The notes under the pieces were generated by a model. The model did not search any database and was not told the origin of the DNA. It saw only the letters and a list, made by a program, of their open reading frames with translations. A DNA stretch of 64,000 nucleotides from Botryosphaeria dothidea (lineage: Eukaryota; Ascomycota; Dothideomycetes; Botryosphaeriales; Botryosphaeriaceae). Shown here in pieces: positions 1 to 10,119 of the stretch. The position numbers and the translations under genes are program-made. Location of the stretch: positions 3,472,001-3,536,000 of the forward strand of contig WWBZ02000051.1 in the NCBI GenBank assembly GCA_011503125.2, given 5' to 3'. The stretch's first letter is position 1. Each line of letters opens with the position of its first letter.

Positions 1-12
1 GCAAGTAAATGA

Positions 13-699
13 TAAGAACAGTAAACGGAGTTATTCAACTTTTGACCCTACCTTTGACGTAGGTAAGCAGGGTGCGATGTTGTTGTGAACGTAGAAAGGC
101 GCAAGTTGGTCCAGCAGCAGGCGGGCGTACAGGCGCGTACGAACCATCTGCGGAAGTTCCTCCAACTTCAGCAACTCTGCCGTCCAAATGAACGCAGCCA
201 AGCACGAGAAATGGCAAACATCGCAGCGTCAAAACTTCAACGGTCACCCCTTCCTCACGATGCGAATGCGGTTGCAGCGTGGATTCCTCCTGACCGCAGC
301 AAGGCCCAAGTTGAGACGCCGGCGCAGATCCATGAGCGCCTCAACTCTACTCTCCTTCAAGCTGCAGCTGATGCTGAATGGGCGGCCTCGGCCGCCGCGC
401 ACGAGCAGGATGGCCATGTCCTTGTTCTGGTTGATCCAGTGACCGATGCTGATGTGGCTCTCCCGTGTGGGCCACAATATGTCTGCGAGGTCTGTTAGGC
501 TCACATCAGTGCAGCGTGTTTACCGTGTTTGCGGGCGGCGTGGGTGAGGCGCACCGATGCAATGTTCCTCGAGCTGGCGCTCGCGCTCCTCGAAGACGGG
601 GCAGCGTTGCATGGTGAGGGTAGCGTGGGTGCGGAGAACGGCCGTGCTGTGGAAGGTGACTAGGGAAGATCTTGGTGCAAGACTGTGCGTAGGTGGATG
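13..699 (-). pseudogene. decayed coding remnant, unknown family, runs toward the left edge
   Basis: Protein-like segments on the minus strand lie in more than one frame. About 690-244 reads as a continuous frame (including RCPVFEERERQLEEH and DLADILWPTRESHISIGHW), interrupted by one in-frame TAA near 524. Then 200-20 in another frame contains FIWTAELLKLEELPQMV and a long helical stretch. The segments would fit a single protein only with a frameshift or unrecognised intron between them. I do not recognise the family; an F-box- or BTB-type protein is a guess. A plus-strand open frame at 85-498 covers the same DNA and is the alternative. Confidence 0.3.
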
Positions 700-1019
700 G
701 CCGGAACTGCGCGATGAGGAGGGAAGACGCGAAACTATGTGGGCTCACGCTGCAAAACATGGTCGCCTGGGTGAACCCCGCCCGTGCACAACAGCGACGG
801 ACAGTCTCAATTGTCAAGAACTTCACACAAATACTACATTGCACAGTTGTTTCAAGTAACTTCGTATTGCGTTTGATGGAACAAATTGAGCAACTATAGT
901 CCGTTTCCTTAACGCCTTCAACAAATGGACCCAGTGCCCGACCAAGCCGTTCCCGCGTGCTGGTGTCCTCAAAAAGAAATTAAATGGCATCTTCGTACCA
1001 TCTCTATCTGCGTGCCGGG

Positions 1020-1387
1020 CTACTCCGCCTTCATCAAAACTTCAGATGCGTCCGCAGGCGTGTCTTCCGCAGCCATGTTTCGGGTCATCTCCAGCTTGGA
1101 TAGCAATTGCTCGAGTGCCTTCTCCAGATCGGGATTCTCAGTGCCGCGCATGGTCTTCCATTGCGCGTTTCCTTCATCGTAGAAATTCACGAAGGCCAGT
1201 CCGTCGTAATAAGCTATGCGAGGGTCGCTCTGAGTGTTCCAGAGGTCGATGACGAGTCCTATAAATATGTCAGCGAACAGTCACCTGATAAATCGCACGA
1301 TATCGAGGCCGTACCCTTGATGTTTTGCTTCAACGTCATGATTCTGTCATGAAAGCGGGACCTGGGGGGCGCAATGGAGGAGGCCAT
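1020..1387 (-). CDS. small spliced hypothetical protein, 103 aa
   Basis: Two exons, 1387-1315 and 1258-1020, joined by a 56-nt GT-AG intron (1259-1314) with a GCTGAC-like branch site before TTTATAG. The joined frame is open from an ATG to TAG and gives 103 aa. The middle has a compact pattern (SDPRIAYYDGLAFVNFYDEG), followed by an amphipathic helix with Glu/Leu spacing (NPDLEKALEQLLSKLEM). I do not recognise a family. The call rests on frame continuity across a good intron. It is intact, unlike its neighbours on both sides. Confidence 0.55.
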
Positions 1388-1804
1388 TTGGAAGTAAGTA
1401 GTATAGTGTTTGACAAGTGGCGTTTGCTTGGTAGCTGCTGTTGCGAAGAGAGATCTTGGGTGTCGTCTTGCATCATTGTAGTGGTGCGGGAAAGCTTTTA
1501 TAGACATCAGACATGAGTCAATGGAAGCGTAGTGTTATCAGGTCGGGCAGATCACCAATATCAGTAGACCCTGATGACGAAACGGGCCACTTAACACAGA
1601 ATCACCAGCCAATTGTGCAAGATCAGATCTCTCAAGCTTGTCAACATCATCCTAGACAATATTATGATCTTTGACTGGAATTAGATGTTCAATAAGTTGT
1701 TGAGACTAGCAATACATCTGCCTCCAAGAATACCTTTCTCGCTGATGAATGTCCAGGCGTTGAAGCTCCCCTTCAGACTCAATCTGTTCATCATTCTGTA
1801 TTCT

Positions 1805-2212
1805 TCATGTAGTCCTTTGCACCTTGTGAGCCGGCGAGTGATCCAGATGCTCTCCCGGCCGCTTCCTCGGTCGTGAGGTACCCACACCTACATCGCTCGA
1901 GAATCTCAGGTATTGAATGGCCCCCAATTCACTGTCCATCTCTATGCTTGTCATCCAAAGGAACTCAGGATCATCTGTTGACTTGCGAACATGGATCTCG
2001 GCGATGTAGTTGCTGTTCGGGAGGCATTTTGTGATCAGCGTGCAAGCAGGGAACCCGCGCTGCATGGCAATTTCTTGTTACCGCACGTTAGCTAGGGTCA
2101 TTTCAACGAAGAGACAGGAGATTGGCTTGCTTAAAAGTTCGAGATGTGTCCTTGCAATGATCTGTTGCGGTGTTTCACCGGTCTCCGAGCTGCTCGCTTG
2201 TCCGTTGTTCAT
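1805..2212 (-). pseudogene. hypothetical protein gene with one in-frame TAA
   Basis: One minus-strand frame reads from an ATG at 2212 (MNNGQASSSETGETPQQ) to a stop at 1805, about 135 codons, broken only by TAA at 2080-2078. The sequence on both sides of the TAA looks like one protein: FVEMTLANVR, stop, QEIAMQRGFPACTL. A GT-AG reading around the stop would need a 22-nt intron and shifts the downstream frame, so splicing does not rescue it. The C-terminus is basic (SRPRKRPGEHLDHS), possibly a nuclear signal. Family not recognised. Confidence 0.4.
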
Positions 2213-2963
2213 GATGGAGTAGATGGTTGGCTGCTGGGCGGTCGTGTCTAGAAGTTGAGTATTTTTCACGGCTGACAGACCTTTACTAAACTCTAGACGG
2301 GAAAAATTGGCTGAAGTAATGCCCACAGTTGTTAGATCTTTGATTTCTGGCTGCCAATGAGGCGCTCCTTACTTGGAATTCCTGCTATTGCAGTTTCATT
2401 CTTGACTGAATCTTTCGGCATAATCTGAACTGGGTACACCAAAGTAAAATCCCTTCTTCCACAGGCACTGTGTTTTGCACTAGAACTGGGCTTTCGTGGC
2501 TGCACAGGCTTCTTATATCATCTTCAACAGATTGGGAGGAACACATTTCGAACAGTTTTGACTGTCGAATTAGAGTTTCACGCCGCCGTTGCACCGAGTG
2601 TCGATCGAACTGCCTGAATGGGATGTCTTGCGCCCTGCGTTCCGTGTTACCCGCTCTGGCGTCTTGGGGGCGCAGGCCTCCCGGAACAACGAGGACAGCG
2701 GGGAATGTATCAGAAACAACATAATTACTTGAGAATCTCGCGATAAGTTCAGTACCAGTGTTAGCGTGTATTCGTGAGAAAGTGCCCAAATGAATACGGG
2801 AAGTTGAGACAGCGGTTGAGCGAATTGGTGGAGGGGGAAAAGTTCAGAGGATGTACTAGCCCTGTTTCGGCTACTCACAGTCTGAAAATCCCAGGAGACA
2901 AAAGTCCCGAGATGGAAAATGCAGAACCGCCAGAAAGAACATCATTTGTAACACATCTTTCCT
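2213..2963. other. no supported gene
   Basis: Overlapping open frames exist on both strands (about 134 aa on minus at 2385-2789; 102 aa on plus at 2774-3082). Neither has a recognisable motif or convincing splice sites. Confidence 0.4.
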
Positions 2964-3533
2964 TCATACAGCAGTTCTTGATTGTCTCTCTCCAGAAGAA
3001 TATGAAGCCACTGTCATTGTCGGCGGTCGGCGGTATACGACATAATTGTGTAATCGGATATCAGATCGGCCCCGACTCGTAGTGCTCCACGCGAAAGCCT
3101 CTGCATGGAACCCAATCATCAGCATGATCCCACAGGAAGAATAAGCCGAAACTCCAACATACCAAGCCATCGCCGCCTCCCTCGCAACAATCTCACCAAT
3201 CCCCTCCACAACATGCTCGTCGTACCTGCAGAAGCGCCATCCGTCGGGCGGGTAGTGCCAGCAGGGGCACTGCGCCTCTTCCGGGGTCGGCGCGGGCTTC
3301 TTGCGGCCGAGCATCTTCTTGACGTTGTGGACGAGGCGGCGCAGCGACGTCTTGAGGCGCACACGCAGCGGCGCCGCGTACTGCAGGTGGCCCGTCTGCG
3401 AGCGCACCAGCTGCGGGATGCCGGACGGCGGGCGCGCGCGGGTCGACGCCGAGGAGAGGTTGATGCGGCGGGCGGTGCGCGGCGGGACGGTGTTGTCGGG
3501 CGCGGGCTCGGCGATGCGGATGGCAGGCGTCAT
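2964..3533 (-). CDS. hypothetical basic protein, up to 189 aa, 3' end uncertain
   Basis: An ATG at 3533 opens a frame rich in Arg and Pro (MTPAIRIAEPAPDNTVPPRT), then a basic helix (RLKTSLRRLVHNVKKMLGRK) and a Cys/Trp/Pro-rich stretch (EAQCPCWHYPPDGWRFCRYD) that could bind metal or form a compact fold. About 40 codons before the unspliced stop there is a GTATGT donor (after EAAMA) and an ATGCAG acceptor. If that intron is used the protein ends sooner, so the C-terminus past about residue 120 is unsure. Family not recognised. Confidence 0.5.
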   Translation of the reverse strand: MTPAIRIAEPAPDNTVPPRTARRINLSSASTRARPPSGIPQLVRSQTGHLQYAAPLRVRLKTSLRRLVHNVKKMLGRKKPAPTPEEAQCPCWHYPPDGWRFCRYDEHVVEGIGEIVAREAAMAWYVGVSAYSSCGIMLMIGFHAEAFAWSTTSRGRSDIRLHNYVVYRRPPTMTVASYSSGERQSRTAV

Positions 3534-3836
3534 TGCGGAGTGTGATACCGATGTTTGCGTTGTCGTGCGAGTACCGGGAGGTGGCTTGGGGCGCTGTGGT
3601 TGGAGATTTGTGGGTCATGGTGGAGTTTGAGCGATTGGGGTGTGGTGTTGCGGTTTTGTCCAGGCTTGCACAGGTCCATATGAAGCGTCGCGCGTCTTCT
3701 GAGAGCCCAAATCAGGACCCAAGGCCTTCTTGGATCACCGCTCTGAGTTTGACAAGAACTCAGACTTCAATGACTTCTACGACATCTCCGAGACCTCCCT
3801 CGCACAGCCCGTTGTTTCGATCCGCGCCCCAACACA

Positions 3837-4703
3837 ATGTCTGAGACAGGCATTCCGACCCTGGAGGCCTTCCTTGCCAGCAGCAAAAACAATACTGATA
3901 TTGAACTAAATGATGAGCCGTGCGCCATCTGCTTGGAACCTCTTGTAATACTCGTCGAGGAGAATAGGCCGCTAGTGCTTCCCACGCTCTCCTGCTCTGC
4001 CGGGCACAACTACCATTACCACTGCCTCCACATGGAGTTAGTCGACATGCAGCCTGAAGACGAACCAAAAGACCGCTGTCCGACGTGTCGCCGGCGTTTG
4101 TTCGCGAATTTGGAATGCATCAGGGAGGTCTATAGCTGGTTCGTCACTCGCTGCATGGTGTGGAAGATGGTCTGGGCTCCCCAATCCACCAGTGAACCAG
4201 CAATCCCGTCCTTGGAACAGAGAGAAACGCAATCCCTTGTACTTCCGAAATCAGAAAACGACACCAAAGTTGTCTATTTCCCGCCATCCAAGATGACGAT
4301 GCGGAAACTGGAGGTGTGGCAGGTCGATTCGTACGCCATGTTTCCTGACCCGAACACGTACAACAAGGCCGCGTCCGCATGGTTCACCGCCCTGATTGTG
4401 GCACAATGTGACAATGCGGATGAATACACCAAGTGCATGGACAAAGCAGAGAGCTTAACCGAGTGGGTGTGCGAGCTGGAGGACGATCAGGTTTTTTTCA
4501 TCGAAGAGACTCTGGCGGACAAGGAACGGGAACTAGAGGAGATGAGGGTAGACGATAATGAGGGAAGCTTGCAATCACGTCAGAGAACACAAAGCCTGTT
4601 CGGAGAGCCACTGCACATTTTGAATGCTGTCATTTTGAAATCCCTACGGGGATGGTTATTGAATCTGGGGTCTGCCACCTTTTCCGCTGATTTATCCTTT
4701 TAG
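3837..4703 (+). CDS. RING-type zinc-finger protein, 288 aa
   Basis: Single-exon gene with a good start context (AACACAATG). A RING-H2-type domain occupies about residues 28-85. The ligands are visible as CAIC, then CSAGHNYHYHC, then CPTC, with two His between Cys groups as in E3 ubiquitin ligases. After it comes a region of about 200 aa without a recognised domain and an acidic coiled-coil-like segment (ETLADKERELEEM). Probable role: E3 ligase or RING adaptor; substrate unknown. A second, very divergent RING gene lies at 10120-10971 and a relic at 59.4-60.0 kb. Confidence 0.75.
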   Translation: MSETGIPTLEAFLASSKNNTDIELNDEPCAICLEPLVILVEENRPLVLPTLSCSAGHNYHYHCLHMELVDMQPEDEPKDRCPTCRRRLFANLECIREVYSWFVTRCMVWKMVWAPQSTSEPAIPSLEQRETQSLVLPKSENDTKVVYFPPSKMTMRKLEVWQVDSYAMFPDPNTYNKAASAWFTALIVAQCDNADEYTKCMDKAESLTEWVCELEDDQVFFIEETLADKERELEEMRVDDNEGSLQSRQRTQSLFGEPLHILNAVILKSLRGWLLNLGSATFSADLSF

Positions 4704-5189
4704 CTACTTGGGAAATAAACACAAGAAGGAACAAAGTGGAATTTGATCGCATGTATCAATTCAACTACAAGCCAATGCCTTCCACCCCGGCTTATGGTGG
4801 CATTTGAATACACAGCAAACGAGTTTGTTTCCCGATGATAAAAGAGTGCGAAGGCTTACTGGTAAGCAGGAGCGCCGCTCCAATGATATCTCCATGTGAT
4901 CACACCCAGGCTCTAGTATGGTGTACCGTCTACAGGCTGAGTGCTTCCATGCCAACGGAGCTCCATTGCTGTGAGCATGATTGTGTTTAGGCACGGCAGC
5001 CGCGAATGGTAGCCTTGGCAGTGCTGCTACCTCGCTTCTGTGAGTGTGCATGCAGCATAGTCTTCTGTGAACTTCCAAATCTGCGTCATCAGCCGTGCCT
5101 AACGGCTGAAAGTGGAATAGCCTACGTAGATGTCCGTGCTACCCCTGGCAACGGCCTCGTGCCAGCAGTGCAGACCCTCCCTCCACAAC
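4704..5189. other. intergenic, nothing supported
   Basis: Only short unsupported open frames. The right end leads into the TATA box of the repeat copy that follows. Confidence 0.4.
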
Positions 5190-5490
5190 ATATATAAACC
5201 CCCTTCCCCCTCGACCGAACACCTCTTTTTTTCTCCAGCTCTCTTTGCCATTTGGCTTAGATTAAGTTGAAGTGACTGTTCTTCATAGTTTAATCTCTAT
5301 GACGTGTCCTACGGGGCCATCACGAAATTAAACCAGTTTTTGGAACCCGGTTGAAGGCCGCTGAGCACCGCTCATGCCACCGACCACAGTGTCACTCGTA
5401 TTGCACTATCTCGGGTCGACGCGAACCTTCTCTTTTCGTCATACTGCTAGCCATGTGCTGGCACCTGAGGAAGAGATCGAATACTTGGCA
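5190..5490 (+). repeat. dispersed repeat copy 1 (TATA-containing, about 300 bp)
   Basis: This stretch aligns by eye with 61508-61806 and 51500-51832, both on the opposite strand. The order is the same in all three: TATA box, C-rich then CT-rich leader, a block with TTTGCC..TTGGCTT, a block with TACGGG, and a block around GTATTGCACT followed by CTCGGGT and GACGCGA. 27 bases at 5236-5262 match 61728-61754 exactly on the opposite strand. Between copies, the block around RIALPRVDAN (copy 3 reading) is the most constant. Copy 1 carries stops and a frame change, so if the unit is a gene this copy is dead. It could be a small gene family, a solo LTR-like unit or another non-autonomous element; ends not determined. 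Confidence 0.6.
5191..5198 (+). promoter_or_regulatory. TATA box of repeat copy 1
   Basis: TATATAAA just upstream of a C/T-rich leader. The other two repeat copies have TATTTAA(A) at the same place (61798-61805 and 51825-51831, reverse strand), so the element is conserved in position. Confidence 0.5.
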
Positions 5491-6180
5491 AGTCTTGGTG
5501 TTGATTGACTGCGCCATCGTCCGCGCCGTGGTGTTGCGCTCCGACTGTCCACCTGCGGACGCGTCAGCCCGCTTCCTTGTGAAAACTCGTGTTGCACCTG
5601 TGCATTAGACGCGCTCTGCACGGTCGTTCCACACCCACACTCTATCACGAGTTTCATTTCAGATGTTGAAAAACTGCGAACTTGTTTGGAGCCAGCCAAG
5701 CCGCTCCTGCAACTGAACACTCACAACGTCGGACCTGTTTGTCCTGCGCCCGCAGTCTGGGCTTTCACCGCGCTCCAATACCGGTTTGGTCTACGATGAG
5801 TTTGCAACGCGACATGAGAAGATAGCACATGACTGGTTCACACCAGAAAGTGATATGAGAAGTAAGTAGTTGCAGACATGGAGTTATTCTTCTTGTGTTG
5901 GATAATTTCAAGAAGAGATCCATCCTGATCCTCACCCAGGAAGCTGCGTATCCACCACGAAGGGAGTACCAAATTGCAGGAACTCCCTATAGTGACAGCC
6001 GATCAGACCCAGGGTGAAGCCAACTTCATGACATCGGACCTATTCGTAGAGCGTTAGAGATAGTAATAAGTCGCAACCTCTCGTAACCAAAACGTTTCTC
6101 TCTTGCGAACACCAGTCCTTCCTTCTCATCGACCACACCACCACCACTCACCACCCCACCGCGCCGTCTTTCAAACCGTA
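5491..6180. other. mostly intergenic; possible coding remnant at 5700-5990 (+)
   Basis: A plus-strand frame near 5780-5855 (LVYDEFATRHEKIAHDWF) can be joined through a GTAAGT donor and TTTCAAG acceptor to a short tail ending about 5989. Upstream it meets a frame change. I cannot tell a gene from a remnant. Confidence 0.25.
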
Positions 6181-6685
6181 ATGAAAATGTCCATGGGCGC
6201 CTCCGCCATCATCGGCGCGACCTTCGTCGCCATCGTCGTTCTTACTCTAGTCTTCGTAAGCCGCCTGCCGCCGCACAAACACTCTCAACACCTCACTGAC
6301 ACGCGCCCATACATAGTTCGTCGTCTACGACCGGCAAGGCCGGTCCCTCTTCGCTTCCGCCTGCGCTCGCGCCGCCGCAGCCGGACACCCGCACACCGCA
6401 CCCCCCACTCCCAACGCCGCCCGCGCCGCCGCCCGCAACAACGGTGACGACATCGAGCTCCAAGTCGTCCAGTCCCACCGCAACACCGGCAACTACGTCC
6501 ATGAGACGCCTTCTCCTGTGCTTGGCTCGCTCTCTCGCCCCGCAATGCCGCCGCGGACGGTGAGCAGGGGCCGCTCGCCCTCGACGTCCGCGCCGCCCGA
6601 CTACACGGAGAGGGAGGGTAACAGGATCAGCGTATGGACTCTGACGGAGCCGCCGCCAGCCTACTCTGAGACCCTGGGATCGTAA
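6181..6685 (+). CDS. single-pass membrane protein with two PPxY motifs, 147 aa
   Basis: Two exons, 6181-6255 and 6317-6685, with a phase-0 intron (GTAAGC ... ACATAG). Exon 1 encodes 25 aa, mostly one hydrophobic helix (ASAIIGATFVAIVVLTLVF), with only six residues before it. The rest is a soluble, Ala/Arg/Pro-rich tail. Near the C-terminus are PPDY and PPAY, both PPxY motifs, at about residues 117-120 and 137-140. PPxY motifs are bound by WW domains of Nedd4/Rsp5 ubiquitin ligases. With one membrane helix and a short lumenal end this suggests an Rsp5 adaptor or its cargo; that function is inference. The splice joins the helix (TLVF) to a continued hydrophobic FVVYDRQGR, which supports it. Confidence 0.65.
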
Positions 6686-7149
6686 GCCAACAATCGTGCG
6701 CGTCGTCATGAAATGGTGCTGATTGGTGGAACAGGCATGACGCTCGCACCGTAATCCCGCCCCACCGCTGAGCGCCTTTCGCCCGCCTCGCCCATCTCGC
6801 CCATCTCGTGTATCTCTCAGCAATCTCGCTCTCATATGCTGGAAAATAGTACAGTTCGGGGATTTTCGGTTATCATAAGCTGGAACAACGGCATCATGTG
6901 GTTTTGCTTTCTTCGCGGCGTCATGGCCACAACATTGCGTCGGCTCTTTTGCCGTCTACATCATACTTCAGCAGTGGCTCTACCTTCCACTTTACGAATA
7001 CTACGCTTTCGCTGGTCACTGCATCTCGGCATGGGAAGAACTACATGATGCGTGAATAAGTATATATATCTGCTGACGAAATCTTTTAAAGAAAAAAAGC
7101 AATCAAGAACGCCTCTGCTCCAAACCCCGCATCAGCTCCCTACAATCAA
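6686..7149. other. intergenic, nothing supported
   Basis: No convincing open frame; A/T-rich near 7050-7100, consistent with converging 3' ends. Confidence 0.4.
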
Positions 7150-7743
7150 TCAATCCCTCCCCTCCTCCGCCTGCCCCCTCGACGCAATACTCACCCCGAT
7201 ATCCCTCACCAACCTCTCCGCAAACCCTTCCCCCCACCCAGCCATCGCCTCCACAACCCTCCCCTCGTCCCCCTCCCACGCCCGCATCAGCGCACCATAC
7301 AGCTCCCCCAAAAACCACTGCTTCAGCGCCGGCAGCGACGCCCTGTCGCCATCCCTGCCTCCCACCGCCCGCTTCAGCCCCTCGCACACGACGGTCATCT
7401 CCGTCGGCACCCAGTCCCCAAGCACGCCGTCGATCCACGCGGCCACGAAGACTTGCCAGTCCAGGCGGGATGCGCGGACCACGATCTTGACTTTCGTGCT
7501 GTAGGCGACGCTGGTGGCGCCGCCGTCGATGGGGAGGAAGCGCAAGGTGGCGCCGGTGCGGGCGGCGAGCTTTTCGGCGTGGGCGGACATGCGTGCGGTG
7601 GACTTGTGGCGGTGGCGCTGGGGAGACGGGGCGCTGGCAGGGGGAGACGGGGCTGTGGGGGTGGTGGAGGACTCGGAGGCTGTCGAGTCTACGGAGGGCG
7701 TGGAGGACGTGGAGTCGCGGTCGGAGGTGTTGGTGGCGGACAT
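7150..7743 (-). CDS. hypothetical protein, 197 aa
   Basis: Intact frame from ATG at 7743 (MSATNTSDRDSTSSTPS). The first 50 residues are Ser/Thr/Pro-rich and likely disordered. From about residue 60 the protein is folded-looking, with hydrophobic and Trp residues spaced as in a helical domain (DWQVFVAAWIDGVLGDWVP; LKQWFLGELYGALMRAWEG). It shares overall style (disordered N-terminus, short helical domain with Trp) with the broken gene at 9153-9774, but I could not align them. Function unknown. Confidence 0.6.
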   Translation of the reverse strand: MSATNTSDRDSTSSTPSVDSTASESSTTPTAPSPPASAPSPQRHRHKSTARMSAHAEKLAARTGATLRFLPIDGGATSVAYSTKVKIVVRASRLDWQVFVAAWIDGVLGDWVPTEMTVVCEGLKRAVGGRDGDRASLPALKQWFLGELYGALMRAWEGDEGRVVEAMAGWGEGFAERLVRDIGVSIASRGQAEEGRD

Positions 7744-8100
7744 ATTGGGCAAATGTGTTGGATTGGAGACGGGAATTTAGGCTCGGAAGAGACGATTGAC
7801 TGTGATGAGGAGGATGGACGGCGGTATATAAACGGGTTTGCTGGAACACAATGATGGAACAAAGACATTGTTCTTAAGAATGTCTCAGAATCAAAGGCTG
7901 CGCAGAACAAGCTCGAACATCCTATGCAACTGCGTACTGTCCAACGATGGCCTGGAATTGCGTACGTATGTGGGTCTCGTGGACATGGACGACATTCGAG
8001 GATCAAATCACGAAAAGTAATAGTCTTAGAGACATCAACTCTGTATTTTATACTACTGAAGTACTGAGTATAATTACTGAAGCAAGACAAGTGAGCCTCC
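7744..8100. other. intergenic, nothing supported
   Basis: Upstream region of the 7150-7743 gene; contains a TATATAAA at about 7824-7831. No other gene seen. Confidence 0.4.
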
Positions 8101-8769
8101 TCAACAACGATGAAGGTGCAGACCAAGCTCGACAATATCACAGCAGTTGACGATGACCAGTTGGCAAGCATGATCCTTGGCGATCATATTTCTCTGCCAC
8201 TGATCAAATGTACTTGCAATCCGCATGCAGCGGTACATCTCCCTGCGAAGGTAATGGCGCAGTTTCCTGAAGGAAAAATCCTGCCGCTGTATCTCACGGA
8301 GCATACTCTCCATACTCCATCTGAAGACTGGCCAGTCAAAGCAGTATAGCTCCAACGGAGTCCACATGCTGTCATACAAGGAGGCATTCACCCGAACACG
8401 GGTATCATCAGGCATGAAGAGAACATGAACATGAATTTCCCTGTTCATGAAATCCCAGAAGAGTAAGCGTTGGATAGACTCGTCGTAGGTCTGCGTCCTC
8501 GTGAAGGGGCGGCTGTCCCATAGCTGTGGATCGCCGAGCTCCGTAAACAGATCCATTTGAACCTCATCACTCGGAAGAACAGTCTCTGCCTGCCTTGCGC
8601 ATGGATGGTGTGGCTCTCCACATTCTTCAAGAGGCGAATGGTGTCTCCTAAACCAGGAAAAGATACCAAGCGGTCTGGAGCGATCAGTCAATACAGGATC
8701 AGGCTTCGGCAACTCCGTCATGGACCTGCCATGGATGGCCCCTGGCGAGGACCTCTGGTCAAAAACCAT
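8101..8769 (-). CDS. hypothetical protein, 222 aa
   Basis: Single open frame from ATG at 8769. The N-terminal 65 residues are Pro/Arg/His-rich; the remaining 155 are rich in Trp, Phe, Arg and His in a dense alpha/beta-like pattern (RLLFWDFMNREIHVHVLFM; YCFDWPVFRWSMESMLREI). No domain recognised and no signal peptide or membrane helix seen. Length and composition resemble many lineage-specific ascomycete proteins. An overlapping plus-strand frame at 8557-8877 is weaker. Confidence 0.5.
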   Translation of the reverse strand: MVFDQRSSPGAIHGRSMTELPKPDPVLTDRSRPLGIFSWFRRHHSPLEECGEPHHPCARQAETVLPSDEVQMDLFTELGDPQLWDSRPFTRTQTYDESIQRLLFWDFMNREIHVHVLFMPDDTRVRVNASLYDSMWTPLELYCFDWPVFRWSMESMLREIQRQDFSFRKLRHYLRREMYRCMRIASTFDQWQRNMIAKDHACQLVIVNCCDIVELGLHLHRC

Positions 8770-9152
8770 AATGAAACCGCAGAAGCCCAGATACGAGATT
8801 GTTTCATTGTGGACAACTTCAACGAGTATATACTCGTTGACAGCGCTAGATACTGCGATTCAGTCCTCCAACAATAAAACCTCATATGGCAGGGGAGCTT
8901 CAGAATGGAAACTGATGGAAAATGAGCTCAATCACCTCCGTTATCTGTTATTGGATAGTATATTAGCTTATTCATTCTGAGACGTCTTGGGGATCAACAC
9001 CACGAGCGCCTCAGCAACCAAGCAATCAAGTCATTCATTCATCGATTCCGACCGATCAAGCGCAAATTCCATCAGAAACCGATGGAGGAAGAGACTCATG
9101 TACCTGTACAACGCATATACGTATTGTGGTGGACGCGAGTCTTGCATCTAAC
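8770..9152. other. intergenic, nothing supported
   Basis: Only short frames; no motif or splice pattern. Confidence 0.4.
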
Positions 9153-9774
9153 TCAATCCCAATCCTCATCATCCACCACGCGCCCGGGCGGCGGATAGAC
9201 ATCCTCGGGCATCTCCTGCACCTCCGCAACCTCACAAACCGTCTGCATAACCGCCAGCAACACTGCATCGCACCACTCGCCCAGCTGCATCAGCTCCACC
9301 TCCTCCCACCCCTCATCGTTCAGCCCCTGCGCCCTCCAGAACCCCCTCAACGCCTTCCATAACGCCGCATTCAAGCAAAGCTTCAACTGCCCCGCCCGAA
9401 ACACCTCGCGATCATAATCCTCCAACCAAGCCCTCACACCGGCATTCATCCCCACCCAATCCCGGAACAGCTCCACGTCCAGCTGCGGAATCAACTCCAG
9501 ATGAAACCCCTCCTTATTCACGCGCAGCGGCTGCCACGGCGTCGCGACCAGGTAGCAGCGCGGACGGTGGCTGTGCTGCAGCTCGGGCAGCTCGAACGGG
9601 TCGAAGATGCGCGTGCAGTAGGCGTGGCGACGCCGGCGCGGAGGGGTGCGAGCGGCGCCGCTTGCGGCGGGCTTGGCGGTGGTGGTAGGCGTCGCGGGCG
9701 TCCTGGAGAGCGCGCTGGTGCTGCTCGGGGGCGGTGGTGGTGCGGTGGGCGAGGGCGTTGAAGAAGGCGCGCAT
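9153..9774 (-). pseudogene. hypothetical protein gene with an apparent frameshift
   Basis: An ATG at 9774 in good context (AACATG) opens MRAFFNALAHRTTTAPEQHQ. By about 9630 the protein-like sequence has moved to another frame, which reads RIFDPFELPELQHSHRP, then VNKEGFHLELIPQLDVEL, and runs cleanly to a stop at 9153 (DDEDWD end). The downstream frame has no ATG after its last upstream stop, and no GT-AG pair in the overlap restores the frame. Either one base is gained or lost (assembly error or true lesion), or the start is elsewhere. The downstream part has helices with Trp residues (ALWKALRGFWRAQ). Function unknown. Confidence 0.45.
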
Positions 9775-10119
9775 GTTGTGGTCTTTTAGAGCGTGGCGGG
9801 ATGCAAGGGTTGGGGAATGGGAGCGCGGGATCGTGCTGGAGTCAATGGATGAGTTGAGGTTCCGGATAGGGCCGTCTTTTTTTGGTCGAGGGGGTCGCCG
9901 AGAGATGGTGGGCTTTCTTTGTTTATCTGTATTGATGTTGTATAGATACCTTAGCTTTACGGAGCCGTGCAATACTTGAAAGTAATGCCCAATGCGGCCG
10001 CAATGATCGTGCGGATATGACACTTGAAAGACTTTGTTGAATAGGGGTATCAAAGAAACATTCATAATTTGTAAACACTACCAAAAGCACACAACAGTCG
10101 CTCACTTGCATGAGAACAC
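9775..10119. other. intergenic, nothing supported
   Basis: Upstream of the 9.15-9.77 kb gene and downstream of the RING gene; no supported frame. Confidence 0.4.

Noticed and set aside
2060..2083. 22-nt GT-AG segment around the TAA at 2080-2078
   Set aside because: Far below the shortest credible intron here, and removing it breaks the downstream frame.
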